The notes under the pieces: model-generated
Databases searched by the model: none
What the model saw: only the letters and a program-made list of their open reading frames with translations
Told to the model about the DNA's origin: nothing
Source: Apiospora phragmitis
Taxonomy: Eukaryota > Ascomycota > Sordariomycetes > Amphisphaeriales > Apiosporaceae
Direction: 5' to 3'
Length of the DNA: 64,000 nucleotides
Assembly (NCBI GenBank): GCA_038363925.1
Contig: JAQQWL010000011.1
Location: forward strand, 7,316,001 to 7,380,000
Position numbers and translations under genes: made by a program
Part shown: positions 1-11,172 of the stretch, piece after piece
Layout: each line of letters begins with the position of its first letter
Numbering within the stretch: position 1 is the first letter of the stretch

Positions 1-3000
1 GACCGAAAGCAAGAGCAATTATTAGCCTCCTAAGTGCATAGTTCAAAGCAAACCACTGCACATGTGGATATCTAGGACCTAGGTAGGGGCCAATGAAGAG
101 TAATCAGAGCTGTTCGCGTCTGAAACCGAGTTGCAATTGCTTGCTCCAGTTCAGTTCAACGTGGCAGTGGTACATGATTCATTGGATATTCCCATTTATG
201 AACTTGATGGTTTGGATCGTCCATCACCCATCCACCGATTTCCAGCAAATCCCATCCCGAAGATAAGAGGTTGCACGGCACTAGTGGCATTTAGGATGCT
301 TCTAAGCCGCCAGTGCAGAATCCAAGACCCCTGTTATCGGCCGGTCGATCTTCTTTTAGTCTATTACCAGAAAGCGTAAGTGGGGATGCAGTTGGTGGAG
401 AGATACACAGATCCTGACCACTGACACTGACCACTGACTGACGTTTGTCTAGTCAACAAGCAAAGCGTCTGCACCTAACGTATGGTTGAGTTGGCTGTAT
501 CACGGACATGAAAAGTCTGTGTCCAGTGCGAATGTATCTGTCTGGAACTGCGACCGCTCTTGCCAATAGCCAGTCTTCTTCTTGGGATGAAGGGATGCTC
601 CTTGTCTTCCCGGCGCAGCACAGCAGGTTTCGTTATTGCAATGGCGAGACAGGAGGTGGTGGTAGAGACGGGATTCGGGGAGTCGGGGCTTGGGAAGTTC
701 GCAAACAACCTTTTTCTCTCCCTCTCTCAAACCATCGGGCTTACATCTGCAGGCTTACATCGGGCGCTTCATGTTTGAGCACAATATGTAGAGTAGGTGC
801 GTCAATTGCATACGCACTCATTGAGCCAGGCCATCTCCTAGCAGCGCACGAGCCGTCATAGACGGAGAGACAGAACAACACCAAGAAAAAAAATCCCCGT
901 ACCCACCTCGGCTTGGGCCATGCCCCTTTCAACCTAGCATACCTAGGTAAGTATCTAGCATACCAAGAAATTCCACTCGATTCCACTACATGCATAGTAC
1001 AATACTCGTCAGACAAACGCCCCCAGCTTACGTACACACGCTTCGACATGTTCTAGAATCAGCTGACCGGTGGAGAGAGACACAGCAGAGATTTGACACT
1101 AATTAATCGGTCTTGATGTCATCAAATTGACTTCGGTTTTTGGTCGTGTTGACAGACAAGATATTCGCTTTTTGGACGAGAGGCATGAACATATCGACTG
1201 GCTGATTCAATCCGGTTCGTCTCAGTGCATGCATGCATGGCCTCCTGCCAGATGTCACTGACTGAGTCACTGCCATGCCGGTACCAGCCTCGTGGGCCAA
1301 TAGTGTGTGTGCAACTACCTTGGTATATACTTACTTGTAGTAGTAACCTAGTGCGTGAGAATACGATGAGCATCAAACGTAAGATTACTGGTAAGTGCAT
1401 AATATCTCTCAACAACTCGTGCTCCGGTCCAAGGAGAGAGCTTATCATTGGTTTAAGCTGTCAACTCGTATTAGGATTTTCTCCCCGGCCCGCCACTCTA
1501 TTCTCGTATCATGCAGGTCACTGTTCTTACCACCCTCCCAACATGCCTCGCCCCTGGATCTGTGTAAGTTTACGTATCAGCAATTCACTCACGCATACTA
1601 CCTACGCCATGCTGTGTGGCCACAACAAGATTTTTATTTTCGGACACAATGGGTTGCGAGGGAGAATAACACGCGGCTTCGCACATTTTACCTGCACGTC
1701 AACAACGTGCAACACATCACAGCCTGTCCAGATCCCTTCTGCACCCAGTGACAATTCGGATTCGCATACGCCTCGAGCCCGTCAAATAACTGGTATCCAT
1801 CCCTACCTAGGAAGTACGGAGTAAGTACCAATATGTCCACCGAAAGATCGCCAAACCCAATATGAACCAACTGTCAACTAAAGTCGGATTCCTACAACAT
1901 CCCCTCATACATCTCCCGAGCATGCCGACTGCTACCATGAAATGCCGAAAGTGGCTTAATTCCAGTTACGTATGTATTGATCAGATTGATCCCCATGCAT
2001 GGCTGCTTGATCCCCGTGGCGTGCCCGGGGAGGAGTGGAGGACAACGCTTGCTCGCCCACGTAAGTACTGTCAATTGGTCGACACAAGAGTCTGTCTCAG
2101 CCAGAGAGTGCCAAGCACGTGGTGGTGGCTGGACAGGAGTTATACCCTAGCCCCGAATTTCCACACTACTGAGATATGTCATAGCTCCCGACCCGATCGA
2201 TATGACATGCTGGGAAATGCTTGCTATGGGAATCAGCAACAAATGGGACTTGTCCTGCTGTCTACCCACTGGTAATATCAGATATCGACTGGATCAGAGA
2301 GCCTGTCCAAAGTCAGGCATGGATTGTCGGCAGCGTCTCCATCGAGTTGTATCGGGAATCTGCACACCCTAATAATCTCTTGACGACCTCGAGACGGCCA
2401 ACACTTGGAAGCATGTTATCCACAGAACATATGCATACTATGTCAACTTGCAGTGTAACTACTTTAGAAATCACCACCTTAGGGTAGACTGCCAAGGTAT
2501 ATATGTCGTAGCGAGTCGGTTCTCTTTGGGGTTCTCCGGATCTCCCGTGATCGTGTCCGTGATTGTGGACTCATACTGCGCCCGGATCTGCAACCTGCCG
2601 ACTGGCCTCCATGGACGTGTATACTATAGGGATTTCAGGATGTGCTACTATCTAGAGCTCTGTTAGCAGAATACATTGCGAAGCTTGGAATGACGCTCCT
2701 TACACCAGCCTGTTGAATGTCAAATTGCGATAAGCGGAGTTCTGGTTCTGTGAGCCTCTGATATGGACCACTAGCGAGTTCATGACACGCTTCTGTGCAT
2801 GATTGATTCCTAACCTAAGGTAGGGACATTATTCTACCAATGTCACAGGATCATAATTGAAGTACGATTGACAGTGATTCACCATAGGAGGCGGACTGGT
2901 AGCTTCCCTCCAGCAATGAGTTGTTCATGCTGTGGCTTGTAGTAAATTCGGATAAAGAATACGCATACTACTTCACAACAGGCAAGCAGCCCCTGAAGGG

Positions 3001-4120
3001 ACTTCTCTTGTCCTTCCGGAGTAAGGCACTGCAACAGCAAGCTCATCATCTACTCGCCTTGGGTACAGTGACGTTCCATTCCTCTTTCTTTACCTTGTTG
3101 TTCGTCGTCCCCAGCCGGTGTCGCCGGTCCCCAGTTGATGCCAGGGTTGCCGCCGAAGCACCGGAGCTCTTGTCTTTATTGAGAAGATGTGCTGTGCCAA
3201 CGTGGCAGACTCTGTGCCGCATCGATGTGACCCGGGTGTGGTTAAGAAGGGGGAAGAGCTCTTGTTGCTTTGTCCCGGACCATAGGAGTGTCATCATCTG
3301 ACGTATCCCATCCATAGCCGCTTCATAAAAGAGGTCGTAGATGGGTCGGAGGGCGCCTATGTATTATTGTAAGGCGCAACATAATTCAACTCATTTCGCT
3401 TACATAATTTTGGACAGCAGCTTTCATGGATTGTATTTCAGTAAAAGCAGGGACAACTTTCCTGTCCTGCCCATTAAATGACTGGAAACGGAGGACTTAA
3501 GTTAGCCCAGTCCGGTTGGGGTGAAACGAAATTCATGATATTCAAGATGTTTGCCAGACTGGTGATCCTTAGCTCGGAAGATGAGAGCATTTATCATCGA
3601 TGAATAGACACAGCAATCATCTATGGGGAATTGTTCAGTTGGACCTAATGATCAGCCCCCAGAAATATGAAAGAGTCACCTGGGCATGGAATCACAAACA
3701 CTTGCAACGTTGCCTCCAAATGTGAGTGTTTGTCAAACAGGCTGTATCATTCTGAAACAGATCCTGACCGGACGAGTTTTGTATCGTATGTGCCAAGTAT
3801 GTGTAAGAGGGCTTCGGGTGACCTCGAGGCTCATAGCTCTGGTGACCAGTAGCTTCCAGCACGAGAACTCCCTCGAATGCCTAGCCGACCCGAGGCACAA
3901 AGGCTCATCATGTCGTCGTTATCGGCAGTAATCCCCCTTTTCACCCATGCAGAAAACAGTCCATTATTCACGGAGCCGGTTTTGTTGGTATTCCCTCTTG
4001 ATTTTGTTGTGATGCTAGATGCAAGGTCATAATCATTTTGCCTCGCAATCATTGCCTAACCCAGATGCAGCCAAGTCATGAACCGTCCGCGCAACCAACT
4101 CCGGCCGAAACACACCCATC
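1..4120. other. gene-poor region, no supported gene
   Basis: I see no ORF here with convincing coding character, conserved motif or consistent splicing. Open frames are under 200 codons and mostly lack ATG starts. The palindrome TACCTAGGTA occurs at 940-949, with near copies at 76-85 and 1804-1812. The stretch lies beyond the 3' end of the eL33 gene. Confidence 0.6.
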
Positions 4121-4938
4121 TTATATGGAAGAGGGGTACAGCATGATACGAACAGAAGCACCGAAAGACTTAGAGGGAAGGGGGTGGGCGAACTTGGCGC
4201 GGACGACGCCGGAGTTGCCTAGGTAGTGTTAGCATTATGCGGCCTCGGGAGTACCATGATGTGAATAATCCATACCGTGAGGGCGGGTGACCTTGCCCCA
4301 GATCACGCGGATCTTGGTGCCGCGGATCTCCTTCTGGCCCTTGTACACAAAGGCGACCTTCTTGCCAAGGTAGAAGCTGTAGTTATTGTCAGCTGGGCCG
4401 ACTCTTAGAAAACACAGATAGTTGGAGCTGTGACGTACTTGGCGGCAGAAGTGTCATCAACACCCTCAATCTTGATCAGACTGGTGTTAGGGTGGGTGGT
4501 GTGTCGGTTACGCTGATAACTCAGGTGACGTCCCCTAAGAGCGCATCCCGTTAGCCATTCGTTCGGTTTTCGAGGTTCGATGTTCAGGTTCGTGTGCTCG
4601 GCACTCCAAGTCCCTCTCCGCCATTGCCTAATCTCTCCTCGTCGAATTGACTGCCCAGGCCAATGGGTCGTGTTTTGATGGTTGTGAACTTACTTGACGT
4701 AGACTGCCGAGAAAAACATGTTAGCAAGATTTCCCCAAGATGCAGTGGTCGCAGGGGAGTGGTGGGAATGATGCGCCAGGTAAAAGACCACGGCACACCC
4801 CAGCAAGTGGCAGACGCGGGAGATAGCCGCGAGAGGCAATCGCGAGATGTTTCGTGGCCTTCAAATCTGAAGTGACAACTGGCGATAGTGAAATTGCGCG
4901 TTGGGCTACTTACGTCTGTGTCCGGCTTCGGTAGGCAT
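4121..4938 (-). CDS. rpl33: 60S ribosomal protein eL33 (L35A/L33)
   Basis: This is a structural protein of the large cytoplasmic ribosomal subunit. I read five exons: 4914-4938, 4694-4703, 4439-4534, 4276-4376 and 4121-4218. They total 330 nt and give 109 aa without a frame break, close to the usual eL33 length. The product starts [13 protein letters not shown] and carries the family hallmarks [20 protein letters not shown] and [18 protein letters not shown], ending [15 protein letters not shown]. All introns use GT-AG borders with standard donors (GTAAG, GTACGT, GTATGG). Exon 2 is only 10 nt and splits two codons. The intron-dense 5' end is typical of fungal ribosomal protein genes. The identity is certain from the motifs, and the exon borders are my own reading. 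Confidence 0.95.
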
Positions 4939-5461
4939 CTTGGCTGATTTTCTGCTTCGCCGTTCTCTGAAGTCCTTCACTAAGGGAGTCCGGAGAAGAA
5001 GTCACGGTGACTTTGGGTGCTGGGCGAAGATAAGTGTCGTCGGTGGGTTGTGTGAATTGATTTACAATCGAGTGCTTGACTGTTGGTTGGGCTGTTTCCA
5101 AACTCGGCTAACGCACTGCTTGCCCCAAACTTGTAAAATTTCTCGTGGGCGTTAATTACCCTAGCCCGCGAAAATAAGTGCACCAGCCACATCAGACCCA
5201 TCCAAATGAGCCACATGCTGACCCAGCCTGTGGGCATGGAACTTGCCAAACAAAATGGTGGGGTATGTTTCTATGGTATTACCTAAGTTGGAGCACTTAT
5301 CACATTCATCAATCCGATGCATTTGCAGCTGCTGAGCAGCGTGGCCTTGGTTGGCTGCACGCATCATCCACATCAATGATATCGAACAAGAGCCTGCTCA
5401 ACAGGAAACTGACACATTCCTCTGATTTCTATCTAGGTAGCCAAGAGCCCATCCATATCAC

Positions 5462-6262
5462 TCATATCCCCCAAGTCAATGTTTCCACTATGCCAGTGAG
5501 CACTTGAAGGCATACTCGTTCTTTGCCGAACTCCTTGTGTATTGAAATTGCAACGAGAGCCCTGGAGATGGTCTCGCCATCTTGTATGGCAGCACCGCGA
5601 CAGAAGACACTACCAGTACTGCAATGGACTCCAAGAACAAGACTTAGGCTATTGTTCCTGCGCCTGCCACCATCAAGATAGTGCTTCCCATTAATCTTGC
5701 ACCTGCAAGCCATCTTGAGATACGCTTGTCGTTGTCGTTATTGTATGCTGCATGTTTGTAAAGAGCACCGAGGAAACGCTTGCCCAATCTTAAATTCTGT
5801 TAGCAACGCAGCTTCACAGTGAGGAATACATATACACGTTCGAGGCTGCATCTCGCACAGGAGCCGACCAGCGCCCTATATGCCAGAGTCCAGTAAAGCT
5901 GGGACCCGCCGTCCTGGAGGATACCTTTAGAGGGTCTAGCAAGCATGTTGCAGACATCGAGAATCAACTTACTCCCGTAGCCAATTGCAGATTCCATATT
6001 GGGCGAGCTCATGTAGATACAGCTGATGTTTGCTCTGAAGACTAGAGCGCGAGGTTCCCCAGTGATATGTAAACGTGCCAACTCACAATGGTTGCTTGTA
6101 TCATATGGCGCTTCCAAGACCTGGGATTATTTTCTCCCGAGACATGGCGTCTTCAATCACCTCTGCTATCATTCTTGCCGACAAGCCAATGGCATGACGA
6201 CTCTCGTTCTGGCCCTCACAGTGGTGGCAGACCTCTATACATAGACGCGCTAACACTCTATC
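5462..6262 (-). pseudogene. possible decayed protein-coding gene of unknown family
   Basis: Three adjacent minus-strand reading frames look protein-like but do not join cleanly. From 6262 down to 6101 there is a frame containing IGLSARMIAEVIEDAM. From about 6117 to 5800 another frame contains YGSKLILDVCNMLAR. From 5713 to 5462 a third contains ISRALVAISIHKEFGKE. Intron-like borders lie between them, for example a GTATATG donor with a GCTAAC branch near 5780-5840. Stops interrupt each piece and I find no convincing start. A Zn2Cys6 regulator C-terminus was considered from the general look, but no zinc cluster is visible. It could also be chance open frames. Confidence 0.25.
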
Positions 6263-6299
6263 TCATTTGATCAACTCGCTAAGAACGAACCAGAAACTG

Positions 6300-8409
6300 A
6301 CACTCGCATCGATGTGGTTGGGGTTGAGAGGATATGATAAGTAAGTAAGTAATTGCAATGTAGCTTGAGCCGCAGAACAAGCAGTGAAGCACGGCAACGA
6401 AACATTAGAGATGTCCACGAATATGAGAGCCTTCGATCTATTCTCAGACTCGCATTGGCTTGCGGTCAGATCGGGAGCCGACTAGCTGTATGTGATCGAG
6501 TCTTATACTTCAGCTCTTGCGGGATTCCACCTAATTATATGTAGCCCGGAGAACCCCAAGTCTGTTGAGAGGATCAAATAACGCGGGTGCTACATGGCAC
6601 AGCCATGGGTACAGGCTGGCTGGGACCGTCGACTACCGAGATCCTGTGGTTGGCCGCAAGATGAGAGTCACCATCGAAAGCGGGCATAGACGTTTCTTTT
6701 GTCGGGGATCCACGTGGTCAGTAGGAGTCAATAAATCTCCTATATTATGTTCTGATGCCGAACAGGCAGTTGGGCACACAATGTCTCATTCATCTAGGTA
6801 TTGACCTATTGACCTGATTGGCATGCTTATATTGACAGCCAAGAAGGATAGGTGTCTAAACTCGTGGGTGTCGGGAACCCCGCGCAGGGTCGGGTTTTGA
6901 AAGCTGACTAGAGCTATATCCATGCGCAGAGCGTACCGGTCCAATCAGAAACCAACGCACGGCTCGTGTGTGCCTGGATGAAGCTGGATCGCTTCGCGAA
7001 GCATCAGCAAGATAGCGCGAGCTCCTTTGCATTGAACGCCCATGACACCGTTGAAGGCAAGAGACTCCTTCAGATATACGGGATAGTCGGAACAAGAGGA
7101 CGAAAGAGACAGAGCGAGGAAGAGGGAGAGGAGCTTAGAGGAAGAGCATTGAATCCTTTATAGCTTATGTAATTACCTATATTGTCCATGCGTGATCCGT
7201 AACTCTGTTTCAACCACTTCATCCCGACCCGTGCAGCGTACAGAATGGGCATTTGAAAGTGTCGTGGCTGTTTCCAGTACCTCATCCGAAGATAGGCAGT
7301 TGGCTTGCAACCGAGACACACGAAGGATGGAGGTAGTGGTGTAGTTAGACAAGGCCCGATCAACAGTGAGTAAGAGGTGGGCTGGACGGGAAACCCCCCG
7401 CCGGAGACCACGTCGGAGAATGCATATTGCCGACAGGAAGCTCCACGGATTGGGTGTCGGGGAATGAGTAATCATAGGCTCGCACATAGAGCATTAACCT
7501 GATGGATGGAGATAAGTAGGCATGGGGGGGTCGGGAATTTGATTTTTCTACCTTCTATAACGAGCGCGAAGCCCTGCAGGAGCAATACCGCATACCGCTC
7601 TTGTCGGCTTTAAGAAAGCTGGATCAGAAAAGTAAAACTGGCTGACATCAAAATACCCGCGACCCGTTTGACCAAGAACCCCCCCCCCCAAATCAACCGA
7701 CACTTCCGGGCTGGCTTCCCGCTTCTTCGCCTGAGCTGTCTCTCTCTCGGCGGTACAAGTTACAAACAAGGCAGACCGTCTGGCCCTGGACCAGCACAGG
7801 GTTGATAGTTGAAAGTAAAAGTCTCTCGAGTATCTCCGAAGGACCCGGGCAGGCATAAGTAAGAGACAAGACGGGAAACAGAAGACGGACTGTGCTACTG
7901 CTCCATCTTTGGACATCATTATTAGCACTGCACACCAGACACTACTAACGTACAGGCAACTGGGCTTCTGTTCTACCTTCTACATAGTCACATCATTGCA
8001 ACAGACCCAAGCTATCTGCCATCCCGGGCGATCTGCTGGTAAAATCTGAAGAAAGACCGAAGCCAATCGCCCTAGGTAGTGACGTGAAGCAGGCCAGAGT
8101 GGGGCGTGAGTAAGCTCCCCCACCCCGAAAACCAGCATCTACAGCGATTATCAATCCCACTTGCGCCCAAGCAAGACCGACCGGGCCAGAGAGGACCGGG
8201 CCAGCAAGCACAGCACAGCAAGCTAAGGCAACCTGGAACGAAGACCACCTGCAGAGACGAAAACCTCCAATCATCCCAACTTTTGCTCACAGCTGGTAAC
8301 AAACACGCACTGACAAACATTTTCTCTCAGTCATATATTCTCATTATCAAGTCACTCCTGATCATCATTCCCCTTCCCTCTGCAAGATTTCCTCGCACAC
8401 GTCGACGAG
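6300..8409. other. upstream region of the G6PD gene, no gene seen
   Basis: There are no supported genes. The segment from about 8100 to 8409 has CA-rich tracts and a direct repeat of GACCGGGCCAG (around 8170 and 8193). It is the likely promoter and 5' UTR of the glucose-6-phosphate dehydrogenase gene. Confidence 0.5.
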
Positions 8410-10278
8410 ATGGACGGCTCTGCTGGCAAAGAGTAAGTCGAGAGGACCCCGCCAAACCCCGCTATTTCATCATGAAGAAGATGAAGATATGAGAGGCATC
8501 GCAAGCAACAATCTTGCACCGCACCGCCTGCCCGCTGGCAATGCTCTCCCAATCGAACGTGCCTCTGCTGACTGGAGTGTCTAGCACCTCCTTGGAGCTC
8601 AAGGACAACACGGTCATCGTGGTCCTAGGCGCTTCCGGAGATCTCGCGAAGAAGAAGACAGTAAGTTCCTCTGGTTCGCCTCAGTAAGCAAAGTGCTAAC
8701 AGCTCACAGTTCCCGGCTCTGTTTGGTCTTGTAAGCCCTCGACCAAACCGCCTCTATGATGGTCTCGGGCCATACGGACCCCCTTTCTAATGCTTTTGCA
8801 GTACCGCAACCAATTCCTCCCCAATGACATTCAGATCGTCGGATATGCCCGGACAGAGATGCCCCACGACGAGTTCATCAAGAGAGTCAAGTCCTACATC
8901 AAAACCCCCACTAAGGATCTCGAGAAGCAGCTGGAAGAATTCTGCAGCATCTGCACATATGTCTGGGCCAGTACGACAAGGACGAGTCCTTCAACAACCT
9001 CGACAAGCACCTGCAAACACTGGAGAAGGGCAAGCCCAAGAACCATCGGCTGTTTTACATGGCCCTGCCGCCAAGCGTGTTCACAATTGTTTCTCAGCAC
9101 CTGAAGAGATGCTGCTACCCCTAAGAATGGTAGCGCTCGCGTCATTGTATGTTTTATTGTGCCGGCGAGTTCCTCCAGCGCGTGGCCATTGCTAATATTA
9201 GTGCACCACAGGTCGAGAAGCCGTTCGGAAAGGACCTCAACAGCTCCCGCGAATTACAGAAGTCCCTCGAGCCCGACTGGAAGGAGGATGAGCTGTTCAG
9301 AATCGACCATTACCTGGGCAAGGAGATGGTGAAGAATATTCTTATTCTGCGTTTTGGTAACCTGTTCTTCGGCGCTACCTGGAACCGACAGCACATCGAC
9401 AACATCCAAATCACATTCAAGGAGCCCTTCGGCACCGAGGGCCGTGGCGGGTACTTCGACGAGTTCGGCATCATCCGCGATGTTCAGCAAAACCATCTGC
9501 TTCAGGTCTTGACCCTGCTGGCCATGGAGCGTCCTATCAGTTTTTCTAGTGAAGACATCCGAGACGAGAAGGTTCGAGTTCTCCGAGCGATGCCAGCCAT
9601 CGAGCCCAAGAATGTGATTATTGGTCAATATGGCAAGTCGTTGGATGGAAGCAAGCCGTCGTACAAGGAGGACAAGACGGTGCCACAGGATTCGCGATGC
9701 CGACTTTCTGCGCCCTTGTTGCGTACATTAAGAACGAGAGATGGGATGGCGTTCCTTTCATCATGAAGGCGGGCAAGGCTCTGAACGAGCAGAAGACGGA
9801 GATCCGAATCCAGTTCAAGGATGTGACTAGCGGCATATTCAAGGACATCCCTCGCAACGAGCTCGTGATGCGAATCCAGCCTAACGAGAGTGTTTACATC
9901 AAGATGAACTCCAAGCTGCCGGGTCTCAGCATGCAGACCGTTGTAACGGAGCTTGATCTGACATACCGACGCCGATTCTCAGACCTTAAGATCCCTGAGG
10001 CATACGAATCTCTCATCCTCGACTGCCTGAAGGGAGACCACTCCAACTTTGTGCGCGATGACGAGCTGGATGCCAGCTGGAGGATCTTCACGCCGCTGCT
10101 GAACTACCTGGATGATAACAAGGAGATCATCCCCATGGAATACCCATACGGATCCAGAGGGCCTGCGGTCCTTGACGACTTTACAGCATCGTACGGCTAC
10201 AAGTTCAGCGATGCAGCTGGTTACCAATGGCCCACGACGTCGGCCGCGCCCCCAACAGGCTGTAGTGTCGGCCGATGA
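8410..10278 (+). CDS. gsdA: glucose-6-phosphate 1-dehydrogenase (frameshifted in this assembly)
   Basis: This cytosolic enzyme oxidises glucose-6-phosphate to 6-phosphogluconolactone and makes NADPH in the oxidative pentose phosphate pathway. Exons: 8410-8432, 8585-8660, 8710-8730 (a 21-nt microexon coding FPALFGL), 8802-9146 and 9212 to the end. The NADP-binding motif VLGASGDLAKKK comes first. The catalytic signature RIDHYLGKEMVKN lies near 9300, followed by FGNLFFGATWNR. The C-terminal domain runs to the end of the frame. Three frame breaks interrupt it: a missing base at about 8965-8967, an extra T (or two missing bases) at about 9121, and a missing base at about 9700. A fourth break near 10240 is possible, because the alternative frame ends at a TAG at 10263 with residues APNRL. 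A single-copy housekeeping enzyme is unlikely to be dead, so sequencing indels are probable. Confidence 0.93.
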
Positions 10279-10386
10279 ACTAGGCGAGCGGGAAGCAAGG
10301 CAGTAAGGTTGATGGTGGTCGGTTTCAACACCTCAACCAGGCAGGCGCTAAGCAGATGAAACAGGAACGGAGTAATCAAGGTTTAT

Positions 10387-10662
10387 TTAGAGATATATAG
10401 TCCAGGAAAGCAACATCATAATTGCTCGGCCAGTGATCGAATTGTCGATGGTGATTGCACGGTGAATACAATTGGAGGACACAGCGTTGGAGGCTGGGAA
10501 AAGGGCGGATTCATCCCCTTTCTTTCTGGAACGTTTCCTCCTTGAGCATTGTGTACCGCAGCGAACACTAAACTAGGTTAGCTGATCAAATGACATGCAT
10601 GTCAGCGAAGTTACTTACGTTACTGCAAGTGTCTGAACTTTGCTAGTGCTGAAAAGTCCCAT
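10387..10662 (-). CDS. candidate small spliced protein, 74 aa, unknown function
   Basis: No family is recognised. Two exons (10619-10662 and 10387-10567) join in frame across an intron with a good GTAAGT donor, a GCTAAC branch point and a TTTAG acceptor. The product begins MGLFSTSKVQTLAVTV, continues with a basic stretch (RRKRSRKKGDE) and ends WTIYL. It converges on the G6PD gene, with 108 nt between the stops. The ABC transporter gene diverges about 510 nt to the right. The intron signals are the main support. The protein itself has no diagnostic motif and could be a non-coding spliced transcript. Confidence 0.35.
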
Positions 10663-11172
10663 TCTCAACCCGGGCTTACGGACTGACAATTGCGCCGAGA
10701 GAACCCTGGTCTTACAATCGTTGCTGGGTTGCACAGGGTTGAGTGAGCTACGTTACAACAGTACTTGTTATTCCCCAAAGAGGGAACGGCGAAAGTCGAG
10801 TTATTAAAGGGCCCAAATGATGCGCCAAGATTTGATTCGGAGCCGGCTTATAGGTCAATATGTAGATGCACGTAGAGTCTATGGAGTCATACCCATTGCC
10901 CCTTGTAACATGAGAATGCGCGTTGAGATTAGCATATGTCTTGGCAACTGTCTGGATGAAAATAGGGTACGTCTGTTCGCCTGGCTATAGCACTTTATTT
11001 AGGCACCTACATATTTGAAACATTAACCTTCCTATTTCGAGCCTTAAGAATATCCCATTCATCATCGAATCCAAACTTATCCTGTCTTCTAATTCACCGC
11101 CACCTACTCTTGCTCTTGCTGATCATGGCTTGATCCTCTACCTTGACTGCTCAGGGCATCTTAGACAACACT

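Noticed and set aside
131..451. Plus-strand frame followed by a good intron-like element (GTAAGT at 376, CTGAC branch, TAG acceptor near 451)
   Set aside because: The frame has no ATG after an upstream stop, the second exon ends after a dozen codons, and the protein has no recognisable character.
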